64,000 bases of DNA from Pseudomonas frederiksbergensis (lineage in GTDB: Bacteria > Pseudomonadota > Gammaproteobacteria > Pseudomonadales > Pseudomonadaceae). Both the position numbers and the translations under genes were made by a program. Positions 24,803-33,446 of the stretch are shown here, piece by piece. How positions within the stretch are numbered: position 1 is the stretch's first letter; every line of letters begins with the position of its first letter. The stretch lies in contig NZ_JAAUOE010000017.1 in NCBI RefSeq assembly GCF_017114915.1, positions 43,520 to 107,519 on the forward strand. Direction: 5' to 3'. The notes below the pieces were generated by a model, which was not told where the DNA came from, ran no database searches, and saw only the letters and a program-made list of their open reading frames with translations.

Positions 24803-26140
24803 ATGACTCTGCGTAAAATCGCAGGGCTAGGAGCCCTGTTGTCCCTCGTAATGCCCGGCCTGGCCATGGCGGCAGACGAAGTGGCGGCCCCAGTCCTCAA
24901 TTCCGGCGACACCGCCTGGATGATGACCTCGACAGCCTTGGTGCTGTTCATGACCATTCCCGGCCTCGCGCTGTTCTACGGCGGCATGGTTCGCTCCAAA
25001 AACATTCTCTCCGTGATGATGCAGTGCTTCGCCATTACCGGTCTGATCAGCATTCTGTGGGTCATTTATGGCTACAGCATTGCGTTCGACACCACCGGTA
25101 TGGAGCAGGGCGTCGTCAATTTCAACTCGTTCTTCGGCGGCATGGGCAAGGCGTTCCTCGCCGGTGTCACGCCGGCGAGCCTGACCAGTCCTGCGGCGCT
25201 GTTCCCTGAAGCGGTGTTCATCACCTTCCAGATGACCTTCGCCATCATCACCCCGGCGCTGATCGTCGGTGCCTTCGCCGAGCGGATGAAGTTCTCCGCC
25301 ATGCTGATCTTCATGGGCATCTGGTTCACCCTGGTTTATGCGCCGATCGCGCACATGGTCTGGTCCGGCAACGGCGGCCTGATGTGGGACTGGGGCGTAC
25401 TCGACTTCGCCGGCGGCACCGTGGTGCACATCAACGCCGGTGTGGCCGGTCTGATTGCCTGCCTGGTACTGGGCAAGCGTAAAGGCTTCCCGACCACCCC
25501 GATGGCTCCGCACAACCTCGGTTACACCCTGATGGGCGCCGCGATGCTGTGGTTCGGCTGGTTCGGTTTCAACGCCGGTTCCGCCGCCGCCGCCAACGGC
25601 ACCGCCGGCATGGCGATGCTGGTGACCCAGATCGCCACCGCCGCTGCGGCGTTGGGCTGGATGTTTGCCGAGTGGATTACCCACGGCAAGCCAAGTGCAC
25701 TGGGTATCGCGTCGGGTGTGGTGGCCGGCCTGGTTGCTATCACTCCGGCGGCAGGCACCGTGGGCCCGATGGGCGCTTTGGTGATCGGTCTGGCGGCGGG
25801 CGTGGTGTGCTTCTTCTGCGCCACCACCCTGAAACGCAAACTCGGTTATGACGATTCCCTGGATGCCTTCGGCGTGCACGGTATCGGCGGTATCCTCGGC
25901 GCGATCCTGACCGGTGTGTTCGCCGCACCGTCCCTGGGCGGTTTCGGCACTGTCACCGACATCGCCGCTCAAGTCTGGATTCAGTGCAAAGGTGTGGGCT
26001 TCACGGTGATCTACACCGCGATCGTCACCTTCATCATCCTCAAGGTGCTGGACGCTGTCATGGGGCTGCGTATCACCGAGGAAGAAGAAGCGGTCGGTAT
26101 CGATCTGGCGCTCCACAACGAACGCGGCTACAACTTGTAA
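24803..26140 (+). CDS. amtB: Ammonium transporter AmtB
   Basis: 445 residues with a cleavable signal sequence (LSLVMPGLAMAADE) and eleven transmembrane segments. Family signatures include DFAGGTVVHINAGVAGL, LGYTLMGAAMLWFGWFGFN and DDSLDAFGVHGIGGILGA, holding the two pore histidines. It conducts ammonium across the inner membrane and is plugged by deuridylylated GlnK, encoded immediately upstream. A terminator follows directly. Confidence 0.96.
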   Translation: MTLRKIAGLGALLSLVMPGLAMAADEVAAPVLNSGDTAWMMTSTALVLFMTIPGLALFYGGMVRSKNILSVMMQCFAITGLISILWVIYGYSIAFDTTGMEQGVVNFNSFFGGMGKAFLAGVTPASLTSPAALFPEAVFITFQMTFAIITPALIVGAFAERMKFSAMLIFMGIWFTLVYAPIAHMVWSGNGGLMWDWGVLDFAGGTVVHINAGVAGLIACLVLGKRKGFPTTPMAPHNLGYTLMGAAMLWFGWFGFNAGSAAAANGTAGMAMLVTQIATAAAALGWMFAEWITHGKPSALGIASGVVAGLVAITPAAGTVGPMGALVIGLAAGVVCFFCATTLKRKLGYDDSLDAFGVHGIGGILGAILTGVFAAPSLGGFGTVTDIAAQVWIQCKGVGFTVIYTAIVTFIILKVLDAVMGLRITEEEEAVGIDLALHNERGYNL

Positions 26141-26149
26141 GCACGCCCT

Positions 26150-26183
26150 AAAAAAAATGCCCGGCTTGCCGGGCATTTTTTTG
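26150..26183. terminator. Rho-independent terminator after amtB
   Basis: ATGCCCGGC-TT-GCCGGGCAT at 26157-26176 followed by seven T's and preceded by a run of A's, so it could work in both directions. Confidence 0.9.
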
Positions 26184-26353
26184 TCTGGAATTTGTCAGTG
26201 AGGGGAGGGCTGAAAGGTTTTTTCAGACACGCGCCGGGGCGTTTACAACGGGTGTTTTTCTGCGGCCAAAGGCTTACACGATTGAAGGAATATTTGGGCC
26301 TTTGTTTTTTCCCGGAGCGCGCTAGAATGCGCCCCGAACGTGCGGAGAACTGT

Positions 26354-26779
26354 ATGTGGCAACAGACTCTGATTACCCTGCGGGCACGGCCCCGGGGCTT
26401 TCATCTGGTAACGGACGAGTTACTCGCCGGCTTGCCTGAACTCAAGGCGTGTCGGGTCGGTCTGTTGCATTTGTGGCTGCAGCATACCTCGGCGTCGTTG
26501 ACCATCAACGAGAACGCCGATCCGGCGGTACGCCGCGACTTCGAACGATTTTTCAATCGTCTGATCCCACAAGGAACGGACGACTATGAGCATAACGACG
26601 AAGGCCAGGACGACCTCCCGGCGCACTTCAAGGCCAGCGTGCTTGGCTGTCAGCTCAGTTTGCCGATCTCGGCAGGCCGACTGGCGTTGGGGACCTGGCA
26701 AGGTGTTTATCTGGGCGAGCACCGTGATCATGGCGGTGCCCGCAAAGTCCTCGCCACCGTGCACGGTGAAGGGGCATAA
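26354..26779 (+). CDS. YjbQ family protein (UPF0047, secondary thiamine-phosphate synthase-like)
   Basis: 141 residues from ATG 26354, where family members begin; the frame is open far upstream. Motifs: GLLHLWLQHTSASLTINENA, HNDEGQDDLPAHFKASVLG, and GTWQGVYLGEHRDHGGARKV. YjbQ proteins show weak thiamine-phosphate synthase activity in E. coli; the true role is unsettled. It follows amtB and precedes sutA, as in P. aeruginosa. Confidence 0.9.
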   Translation: MWQQTLITLRARPRGFHLVTDELLAGLPELKACRVGLLHLWLQHTSASLTINENADPAVRRDFERFFNRLIPQGTDDYEHNDEGQDDLPAHFKASVLGCQLSLPISAGRLALGTWQGVYLGEHRDHGGARKVLATVHGEGA

Positions 26780-26880
26780 ACCGCTGGTCACCAGCGGTGG
26801 TTGATTTTTTCCGGCAGCCTTCGACAGAAGGCAAAGCTGGGCTATAACTAATCTGCTTTTCGCAAGTCATGAGGTAGAAC

Positions 26881-27204
26881 ATGAGCGACGATGATCTGGA
26901 AAACGACGACCTCGAAGTAGGCGACGACGACGAAACCGAAGAAGGCCTGGAAGCGGCGGCTGAAGATGTCGCTGAAGACGACGGCGGTGATGTGCCCGTT
27001 CCGACTGCCAAAGGCAAGGCCAAGGCAGCGGTATCGGTCGATGAGCTGCCAAGCGTCGAAGCCAAGAACAAGGAACGCGATGCCCTGGCCAAGGCCATGG
27101 AAGAGTTTCTGGCACGGGGCGGCAAGGTGCAGGAAGTGGAGGCCAATGTGGTCGCCGATCCGCCCAAGAAGCCTGATAACAAGTACGGCAGCCGGCCTAT
27201 CTAA
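26881..27204 (+). CDS. sutA: SutA, RNA polymerase-binding regulator of slow growth
   Basis: 107 residues. The N-terminal 50 are strongly acidic and disordered (DDDLENDDLEVGDDDETEEG). A conserved helix follows (ELPSVEAKNKERDALAKAME, EFLARGGKVQEVE), then VADPPKKPDNKYGSRPI. This matches SutA of P. aeruginosa, a small protein that binds RNA polymerase and supports transcription of ribosomal and maintenance genes in dormant cells. A terminator lies 22 bases downstream, so it is a single gene or the end of a short unit. Confidence 0.9.
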   Translation: MSDDDLENDDLEVGDDDETEEGLEAAAEDVAEDDGGDVPVPTAKGKAKAAVSVDELPSVEAKNKERDALAKAMEEFLARGGKVQEVEANVVADPPKKPDNKYGSRPI

Positions 27205-27225
27205 GCGCCTGCTTCCTGCTTGCTG

Positions 27226-27254
27226 AAAAAGCCCGCCGTCGCTGCGGGCTTTTT
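27226..27254. terminator. Rho-independent terminator after sutA
   Basis: AAAAAGCCCGC and GCGGGCTTTTT with a seven-base loop. Confidence 0.9.
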
Positions 27255-27279
27255 CATGGGTGAGGATAAGCCGAAGAGC

Positions 27280-27376
27280 TTCGCGGGCAAGCCTCGCTCC
27301 TACAGGATTTGTGTCGTACGCAAATTAAGTGAACGACACAAACCCTGTGGGAGCGAGGCTTGTCCGCGAAGGCGAT
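27280..27376. repeat. Inverted pair of REP elements
   Basis: TTCGCGGGCAAGCCTCGCTC and, inverted, GAGCGAGGCTTGTCCGCGAA flank a smaller inverted repeat GTGTCGT/ACGACAC. It lies between the converging sutA and HAD genes. Confidence 0.8.
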
Positions 27377-27386
27377 CTTGAAGACC

Positions 27387-28091
27387 TTACGAAGCTGAGT
27401 TCCAGCGCGCCAACAACCCCGGCAACTCGGTCAAACTGCGAATCTCGGCATCCGGCGCCTTCTCGGCTTCCCACACTTTACCCGCCGGGTTAAACCAGAT
27501 TGCCCGCAACCCTGCCTGTTGAGCCCCGGCAATGTCATCGCCGGGATGATCGCCGATATGCACTGCCATCTCGGCGGTCGCGCCGCCACGTTGCAGCGCT
27601 TCATGAAACAGTCGCGCATCCGGTTTGGCGATGCCGATGTCTTCGGCGCACAGGGCAAACTTGAAGTAATCAGCCAGCCCCAGCCGGCGCACATCGGCAT
27701 TGCCGTTGGTGACCACACCCAGCGCATAGTGATTGGCCAGGATTTCCAGGGTCGGTTGCACATCGGGGAAGATGTCCAGCTGATGCCGCGCGTGCAGAAA
27801 TACTTCAAAACTCTGATCGGCCAGCTCGGATGCTTCGGCATGTCCGTAGCCGGCTTCTTCCAGCGCATGAAACAACACCCGCCGCCGCAGGGCGCTGATG
27901 CGGTGCTTGAGGCTCGGTTCGTTGCTCAATACCCGCTCGCGAATCGACCACAAATGCTCCACCGGCACCGCGCCCAGGTTCGGTGCATGCTCGATCAGCC
28001 ACTCACGCAATACGGCTTCGGCGCTGACGATCACCGGGGCGGTGTCCCACAGGGTGTCGTCGAGGTCGAAGGTGATCAGTTGGATGGTCAT
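27387..28091 (-). CDS. HAD family hydrolase (YigB-like)
   Basis: 234 residues with HAD motif [11 protein letters not shown] at residues 8-17, motif [12 protein letters not shown], motif III lysine AKPDARLF and motif [15 protein letters not shown]. Family members dephosphorylate small molecules such as FMN or sugar phosphates. It is the last gene of the lptM-lysA-dapF-DUF484-xerC operon and overlaps xerC by four bases, as yigB follows xerC in E. coli. Substrate not determinable. Confidence 0.9.
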   Translation of the reverse strand: MTIQLITFDLDDTLWDTAPVIVSAEAVLREWLIEHAPNLGAVPVEHLWSIRERVLSNEPSLKHRISALRRRVLFHALEEAGYGHAEASELADQSFEVFLHARHQLDIFPDVQPTLEILANHYALGVVTNGNADVRRLGLADYFKFALCAEDIGIAKPDARLFHEALQRGGATAEMAVHIGDHPGDDIAGAQQAGLRAIWFNPAGKVWEAEKAPDAEIRSLTELPGLLARWNSAS

Positions 28092-28987
28092 GAATCATCG
28101 CCTTTAATGCGTTTGGCCCGTGGATGGGCGCTGTCGTAGACCGTCGCCAGGTGCTGGAAGTCCAGGTGGGTATAGATCTGGGTGGTCTTGATGTCCGAGT
28201 GGCCGAGCAACTCTTGCACGGCGCGCAGGTCTTGCGAGGACTCCAGCAAATGGCTGGCGAAGGAGTGTCGCAACATGTGCGGATGCAGGTTCTGCCCCAG
28301 CTCGCGCTCACCGGCGATTTTGACCCGCTTCTGAATCGCCCGGGAGCCGAGGCGTAGGCCTTGCTGGCTGACAAACACAGCATCGTCCGCCGGGTTGCTC
28401 ATGGCCCGCAATGGCAACCATAGCTCCAGCGCTTCGCGAGCCTGCTTGCCGACCGGCAGCAGTCGCATCTTGCTGCCCTTGCCGAGGACTTGAACCATGC
28501 CATCAGCCAGATCCAGCTGATCAAGGTTAAGCCCGGTCAGTTCGGAAAGGCGCAGGCCGGAAGAATAGAACAATTCCAGAATCGCCTGATCCCGACGGGC
28601 CAGAAAATCATCCTCGACCGCGCCCTCCAGCAATTGCAGTGCGCGGTCGGTGTCGAGGGTTTTCGGCAGACGGCGTTCGCCCTTGGGCGGTGCCAGGCCA
28701 TTGGCCGGGTCGTGGTCGCACAGGCCTTCGCGGTTCAGATAGTGATAGAGCCCGCGCACTGCCGAGAGCAGCCGCGCCAGGCTGCGGGACGATTGGCCTT
28801 GTGCATGCAGGCGAGCGATCAGGCTGCGCAGGCGCTGGATGTCCAGCGCGGCCCAGCTATCGATGTTGTGCTTGACGCACCAGCCCAGCACTTTGTCGAG
28901 GTCGCGGCGGTAGGCCAGCAGCGTGTGCGGTGACACCTGCCGCTCACTGCGCAGGTGTTCGCAGTAAGCGTCCAGTTGCCGTTCCAT
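28088..28987 (-). CDS. xerC: Tyrosine recombinase XerC
   Basis: 299 residues. N-terminal SAM-like domain ([19 protein letters not shown]), then the catalytic domain with arginine in [24 protein letters not shown] (H-x-x-R), [12 protein letters not shown] and the nucleophile in QIYTHLDF. With XerD it resolves chromosome dimers at dif. The operon context with dapF and DUF484 identifies it as the housekeeping XerC and not an island integrase. Confidence 0.95.
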   Translation of the reverse strand: MERQLDAYCEHLRSERQVSPHTLLAYRRDLDKVLGWCVKHNIDSWAALDIQRLRSLIARLHAQGQSSRSLARLLSAVRGLYHYLNREGLCDHDPANGLAPPKGERRLPKTLDTDRALQLLEGAVEDDFLARRDQAILELFYSSGLRLSELTGLNLDQLDLADGMVQVLGKGSKMRLLPVGKQAREALELWLPLRAMSNPADDAVFVSQQGLRLGSRAIQKRVKIAGERELGQNLHPHMLRHSFASHLLESSQDLRAVQELLGHSDIKTTQIYTHLDFQHLATVYDSAHPRAKRIKGDDS

Positions 28988-28989
28988 GG

Positions 28990-29715
28990 TCAGCGTACCG
29001 AGCGCAGGGAGCTGTTGACCCGTGGCAGCACGCGGCCCATGACTTCGGCGATGTAGCTCAGAAACAGCGTGCCCACCGAGCTTTTGTAGTGCTGCGGATC
29101 GCGGCTGGCGATGGCCAGGACGCCGTGGATGCCCTGGTGGCTGATGGCGACGACGGCGGTGGAGCCGATCTGCTTGCGCTGTTCTTCGCCGAACAGGAAA
29201 TCCAGTTCATGCTCACGCAGGCTGCCGCAGACGCTTTTGTCTTCCGAGAGCAAGCCGCCGATGGCCGTTTGCGCGTCGGCATGCGTCACCCAGCGACCCA
29301 CCGGCATCGGGTTGTCGCCCAGCAGGATCAGGCTGACGAAGGGTACCTGGAAGTCCTGGCGCAGGCTGTCTTCGACGCTGATCACCACGTCTTCCAGGCT
29401 GGTGGCGTCCATCAGCGCAAGAATCAGGCGGCGGGTCTTGTCGAAGAGGCGATCGTTGTCCCGGGCCACGTCCATCAAATGCGAGAGGCGATGACGCAAC
29501 TCGATGTTGCGGTCGCGCAGAATCGTTATCTGGCGTTCGACCAGCGAAATGGTGTCGCCGCGCTGGTGCGGAATACGCAGGGCCGGGAGCAGTTCTTCGT
29601 GCTCGATGAAGAAATCCGGATGAGCCTCCAGGTACGCGGCAATTGCCGCCGCCTCAAGGCTTTCGGAAGGGGATTCGTCGGGCTGCAGGGCGGGAACCTG
29701 GGGCTTGTCGGTCAT
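28990..29715 (-). CDS. DUF484 family protein (GAF-like)
   Basis: 241 residues with [20 protein letters not shown] and [20 protein letters not shown] at the start, followed by a GAF-like domain ending in [15 protein letters not shown]. This family always sits between dapF and xerC in gammaproteobacteria; its biochemical role is not known. Two bases separate it from xerC. Confidence 0.9.
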   Translation of the reverse strand: MTDKPQVPALQPDESPSESLEAAAIAAYLEAHPDFFIEHEELLPALRIPHQRGDTISLVERQITILRDRNIELRHRLSHLMDVARDNDRLFDKTRRLILALMDATSLEDVVISVEDSLRQDFQVPFVSLILLGDNPMPVGRWVTHADAQTAIGGLLSEDKSVCGSLREHELDFLFGEEQRKQIGSTAVVAISHQGIHGVLAIASRDPQHYKSSVGTLFLSYIAEVMGRVLPRVNSSLRSVR

Positions 29716-29728
29716 GGATTTCGCTCAC

Positions 29729-30559
29729 TCAAAGACGCACTTGTCCTTCGTATACGCGCACTGCCGGGCCGGTCATCATGACCGGTTGGCCAGGGCCTGC
29801 CCATTCAATGGACAAACGCCCGCCGGGCAGGTCGATCAATAGTGGCGAATCCATCCACCCCTGGCTGATCGCGGCCACTGCGGCAGCACAGGCGCCGGTT
29901 CCGCAGGCCTGGGTTTCCCCGGCCCCGCGTTCCCAGACGCGCAACTGCGCGCGGTTGCGGTCGATGACCTGGAGAAAACCGACATTGACCCGCGCTGGAA
30001 AGCGCGGGTGATGTTCGATTTTCGGTCCCAGTTCATGCACCGGTGCATTGTTGATGTCGCGAACCCGCAACACGGCATGGGGGTTGCCCATGGACACGGC
30101 GGCCAGTTCGACCGGAGTGCCATCGACATCGACCTGATAGCTCAGGGCCTGGCTCGGGGCTTCGAACGGAATCTCGGCCGGCACCAGGCGCGGAGCGCCC
30201 ATATTGACGCTGATCTGGCCATCGTTGCGGATGTCCAGTTCAATGATGCCGCTTTTGGTCTCGACGCGAATCTGCCGCTTGGCGGTCAGACGCTTGTCGA
30301 GCACAAAGCGGGCGAAGCAGCGCGCACCGTTGCCGCACTGTTCCACTTCGGAGCCGTCGGCGTTGAAGATCCGATAACGGAAATCCACGTCCGGGTTGCT
30401 GGGCGCCTCGACGATCAGCAATTGGTCGAAGCCGATGCCAGTGTGCCGATCGCCCCATTGCTTGGCATGCTTGGGCAGGATGTGCGCGTGCTGGCTGACC
30501 AGGTCGAGAACCATGAAGTCATTGCCCAGGCCGTGCATCTTGGTAAAACGCAGCAGCAT
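29729..30559 (-). CDS. dapF: Diaminopimelate epimerase
   Basis: 276 residues from ATG 30559 ([18 protein letters not shown]); upstream in-frame codons run into lysA. The two catalytic cysteines lie in [13 protein letters not shown] and [11 protein letters not shown]. The enzyme converts LL- to meso-diaminopimelate for lysine and peptidoglycan. It lies four bases after lysA, whose enzyme uses its product. Confidence 0.96.
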   Translation of the reverse strand: MLLRFTKMHGLGNDFMVLDLVSQHAHILPKHAKQWGDRHTGIGFDQLLIVEAPSNPDVDFRYRIFNADGSEVEQCGNGARCFARFVLDKRLTAKRQIRVETKSGIIELDIRNDGQISVNMGAPRLVPAEIPFEAPSQALSYQVDVDGTPVELAAVSMGNPHAVLRVRDINNAPVHELGPKIEHHPRFPARVNVGFLQVIDRNRAQLRVWERGAGETQACGTGACAAAVAAISQGWMDSPLLIDLPGGRLSIEWAGPGQPVMMTGPAVRVYEGQVRL

Positions 30560-30563
30560 GGTT

Positions 30564-31811
30564 TTACTCCGGCAGCAGGCTTTCGCCAGCAAACAACTCG
30601 GCTACCGTCTCGCGGCGACGCACTTCAAATGCCTGATCACCGTCCACCAACACTTCAGCGGCGCGGCCGCGGGTGTTGTAGTTGGAACTCATGACAAACC
30701 CGTAGGCACCGGCCGAATGCACGGCCAGCAGGTCGCCTTCTTCCAGGGCCAGCTGACGATCCTTGGCCAGGAAGTCGCCGGTTTCGCAGATCGGGCCGAC
30801 GATGTCGTAGGCACGCGCCGCGGTATCGCGAGGGCGCACGGCGGTGACGTCCATCCAGGCTTGATACAGCGCCGGGCGGATCAGGTCGTTCATGGCCGCG
30901 TCGACGATGGCGAAGTCTTTGTGTTCGGTGTGCTTGAGGTACTCGACCTGGGTCAGCAGCACGCCGGCGTTGGCGACGATGAAGCGGCCCGGCTCGAACA
31001 CCAGCGCCAGATCACGGCCGTCGAGCCGTTCGCGCACGGCTTTGATGTAGTCGCCAGCCAATGGCGGCTCTTCATCGCGATAACGCACGCCCAGACCGCC
31101 ACCGAGATCGATGTGGCGCAAGTAAATGCCGCAATCGCCGAGGCGGTCGACCAGGCCCAGCAGGCGGTCGAGGGCATCGATGAACGGCGCCAGGGTGGTC
31201 AGTTGCGAACCGATGTGGCAATCGACGCCGACCACTTCCAGGTTAGGCAGTTGCGCGGCGCGCACGTACACGTCTTCGGCGTCGGCAATGGCGATGCCAA
31301 ACTTGTTCTCTTTGAGACCGGTGGAGATGTACGGGTGAGTGCCGGCATCGACGTCCGGGTTGACGCGCAACGAGATCGGCGCGCGAACGCCCAGCTCGGC
31401 GGCCACTACTTGCAGGCGCTCCAGCTCATCGGTGGACTCGACGTTGAAGCAGTGCACGCCGACTTCCAGGGCACGACGCATGTCGTCACGGGTCTTGCCG
31501 ACACCGGAGAACACGATCTTGTCGGCGCTGCCGCCAGCGGCCAGTACACGCTCCAGTTCGCCACGGGAAACGATGTCGAAACCGGCGCCCAGGCGGGCCA
31601 GGACATTCAGTACACCCAGGTTGGAGTTGGCCTTCACCGCAAAGCAGACCAGGTGAGGCGTGCCGGCCAGCGCATCGGCGTAAGCCAGGTACTGGGCTTC
31701 GATGTGGGCACGGGAGTAGATGTAGGTCGGCGTACCAAAGCGTTCGGCGATGGCGGACAGGGCAACCCCTTCCGCGAACAGCTCACCGTCACGGTAGTTA
31801 AAAGCGTCCAT
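30564..31811 (-). CDS. lysA: Diaminopimelate decarboxylase
   Basis: 415 residues, fold-type III PLP enzyme. PLP lysine in [14 protein letters not shown] near 60; also [38 protein letters not shown] and [14 protein letters not shown]. It makes lysine from meso-diaminopimelate. Second gene of the operon, nine bases after lptM. Confidence 0.96.
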   Translation of the reverse strand: MDAFNYRDGELFAEGVALSAIAERFGTPTYIYSRAHIEAQYLAYADALAGTPHLVCFAVKANSNLGVLNVLARLGAGFDIVSRGELERVLAAGGSADKIVFSGVGKTRDDMRRALEVGVHCFNVESTDELERLQVVAAELGVRAPISLRVNPDVDAGTHPYISTGLKENKFGIAIADAEDVYVRAAQLPNLEVVGVDCHIGSQLTTLAPFIDALDRLLGLVDRLGDCGIYLRHIDLGGGLGVRYRDEEPPLAGDYIKAVRERLDGRDLALVFEPGRFIVANAGVLLTQVEYLKHTEHKDFAIVDAAMNDLIRPALYQAWMDVTAVRPRDTAARAYDIVGPICETGDFLAKDRQLALEEGDLLAVHSAGAYGFVMSSNYNTRGRAAEVLVDGDQAFEVRRRETVAELFAGESLLPE

Positions 31812-31820
31812 GGCGTTCCC

Positions 31821-31994
31821 TTATTGGTAGACGTCGTGCTTGTGGGCTTTCGACGGAGACTGTTGCGACGACTTGGCTTGCTCTGCAGGATCCTGATTTT
31901 CATCGGGCAGGTACAGCGGGCCTTTTTGACCACAGGCCGACACCAGGCAGGCAACCGCGACGAGCGCAGCAAGGGAAGAGATCAGGCGCTTCAT
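31821..31994 (-). CDS. lptM: LptM/LppL small lipoprotein (LPS translocon maturation chaperone)
   Basis: 57 residues from ATG 31994. Signal peptide KRLISSLAALVAVACLVSAC with lipobox LVSAC (cysteine 21), followed by GQKGPLYLPDENQ, the signature of the YifL/LptM family, then a hydrophilic tail ending HDVYQ. LptM assists disulphide maturation of LptD at the outer membrane in E. coli. In P. aeruginosa the gene beside lysA is called lppL. First gene of the operon and divergent from cyaY. Confidence 0.9.
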   Translation of the reverse strand: MKRLISSLAALVAVACLVSACGQKGPLYLPDENQDPAEQAKSSQQSPSKAHKHDVYQ

Positions 31995-32221
31995 GGCGAA
32001 ATCCTTGAAAATGCGTTAATTGCGCCGGAGTATACCGGCCACCCGGCAGCTTGCCTATGCGACGCGGCTCCCGTCCGGCGGGCCTTTGGCTGCGGTGTCG
32101 TAACTTGTCCTGCATCGTGCAGGGATATTTCTTACCGTGGTGGTTATTCTTTGCAATCATCGGGGCTCGCCCGTATCTTGCGGCGCTTGAGCGTGAGTAG
32201 ACACTTTTTGAGGTTCCCGCA

Positions 32222-32554
32222 ATGAGTTTGACCGAAGCCCGTTTTCACGATCTGGTCGATGCTACCCAGCAGGCGCTGGAGGATATTTTCGACGAGAGTG
32301 GCCTGGATATCGACCTGGAGAGCTCGGCCGGTGTGCTCACCGTCAAGTTCGAAAACGGCAGCCAATTGATCTTCAGTCGGCAGGAGCCGTTGCGCCAGTT
32401 GTGGCTGGCGGCGGTGTCGGGTGGCTTCCACTTCGATTACGACGAAGAAAGCGAGCGCTGGATGTGCGACAAAAGTGAAGAACAACTGGGCGAGATGCTC
32501 GAGCGCATCGTCCAACAGCAAGCCGACGTCGAACTCGATTTCGAAGGCCTGTGA
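32222..32554 (+). CDS. cyaY: Frataxin-like iron-sulphur assembly protein CyaY
   Basis: 110 residues with the acidic helix 1 (FHDLVDATQQALEDIFDESG), then FENGSQLIFSRQEPLRQLWL and GFHFDYDEESERWMCDKS. CyaY binds iron and tunes IscS in iron-sulphur cluster assembly. Divergent from lptM, the usual arrangement. Confidence 0.95.
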   Translation: MSLTEARFHDLVDATQQALEDIFDESGLDIDLESSAGVLTVKFENGSQLIFSRQEPLRQLWLAAVSGGFHFDYDEESERWMCDKSEEQLGEMLERIVQQQADVELDFEGL

Positions 32555-32558
32555 TTCC

Positions 32559-32777
32559 GTGACTCAAACCGCACCGGTCCGGCCGCCGAAGCCGCTCTAT
32601 AGCAACGTCAGCCCGGCAGTACCTTCGCCGTGCAGCGGCGTGTGTCGGCTGGATGAGCAGAAGGTTTGCCTCGGATGTTTTCGACATGTCGAAGATATTC
32701 GCGAATGGCGCTCGGCGGATGATGAGCGTCGCCGAGTCATCTGCGCGCAGGCTGCACAACGCAAAGTCTTGGCTTAA
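32559..32777 (+). CDS. DUF1289 family small protein
   Basis: 72 residues from GTG 32559, five bases after cyaY. The conserved cysteine pattern SPCSGVCRLDEQKVCLGCFR (two CxxxC-type pairs) suggests metal binding. It is followed by EWRSADDERRRVI. The family has no assigned function. Probably cotranscribed with cyaY. Confidence 0.85.
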   Translation: MTQTAPVRPPKPLYSNVSPAVPSPCSGVCRLDEQKVCLGCFRHVEDIREWRSADDERRRVICAQAAQRKVLA

Positions 32778-32784
32778 GGGCTTT

Positions 32785-32870
32785 TGTGGCGAGGCCCGCT
32801 CGGTTGCGAAGCAGCCGCAGGCTTTTTGGGGCCACTGCGCGCCCCAGTGGGAGCAAGCTCCCTCGCCACA
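32785..32870. repeat. Imperfect palindromic intergenic repeat
   Basis: TGTGGCGAGG near the left end and CCCTCGCCACA at the right end, with GGGGCCACTGCGCGCCCC inside. A second REP-like family, unlike the CGCGGGCAAGC type. Confidence 0.6.
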
Positions 32871-32961
32871 GAGGTCAGCGCTGGACGGTGGTCGCCACCG
32901 GCTTGTTTATTTATTGAGCTGTGATAGTGTCCAGATACGCCTCAACCCATCGAGGCTCGTG

Positions 32962-33000
32962 AAAACCCCGCCTTTTTTTCTGGCGGGGTTTTGCTTTTTT
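32962..33000 (+). terminator. Rho-independent terminator before rnk
   Basis: AAAACCCCGCC and GGCGGGGTTTT with a T-rich loop, then TTGCTTTTTT. It separates the DUF1289 transcript from rnk. Confidence 0.9.
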
Positions 33001-33029
33001 CGTGCAGAAGAAAGGAGTCTGCCCTGATC

Positions 33030-33440
33030 ATGACCGCACCTTCCATCACCCTTACCCGTCTGGACGTGCAACGTCTGGAGCGCCTGATCGACAGCCTGGA
33101 TGACACGCTGCCGGGCGTTATCGCGCTGCAAACCGAACTGGATCGCGCCGATACCCTGGTCGGTCACGAAGAGGTGCCAGCCGATGTCGTGACCATGAAT
33201 TCCAAAGTGCATTGCCGTGAAGAAAGCAGCGGCAAGGACTATCACCTGACGTTGGTTTACCCCAAGGATGCCAACGCCGACGAAGGCAAGATTTCCATTC
33301 TGGCGCCAGTCGGCAGCGCACTGCTGGGTCTGAAGGTCGGTCAGCACATTGACTGGCCAGCTCCGGGCGGAAAAACCCTGAAATTGACCTTGCTGGCAGT
33401 CGAATCGCAGCCGGCCAATGGCGGCGACTTCCCGGAATAA
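33030..33440 (+). CDS. rnk: Rnk, nucleoside diphosphate kinase regulator (GreA-like)
   Basis: 136 residues from ATG 33030, with AAAGGAG at 33011-33017. An N-terminal coiled coil (LTRLDVQRLERLIDSLDD) is followed by the FKBP-like GreA C-domain (VHCREESSGKDYHLTLVYPK, ISILAPVGSALLGLKVG). Rnk binds RNA polymerase near the secondary channel. It is convergent with cyaA, six bases away. Confidence 0.92.
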   Translation: MTAPSITLTRLDVQRLERLIDSLDDTLPGVIALQTELDRADTLVGHEEVPADVVTMNSKVHCREESSGKDYHLTLVYPKDANADEGKISILAPVGSALLGLKVGQHIDWPAPGGKTLKLTLLAVESQPANGGDFPE

Positions 33441-33446
33441 AGCCTC

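Noticed and set aside
24827..26176. 449-codon open frame opposite amtB
   Set aside because: Histidine/arginine-rich composition typical of an antisense frame in GC-rich DNA; amtB is certain on the other strand.
28088..28987. Tyrosine recombinase as a possible island integrase
   Set aside because: It is housekeeping XerC in its conserved operon, 8 kb from the accessory block.
30396..32225. 609-codon open frame opposite lysA and dapF
   Set aside because: Spans two genes and the lptM intergenic region in antisense with no recognisable domain.
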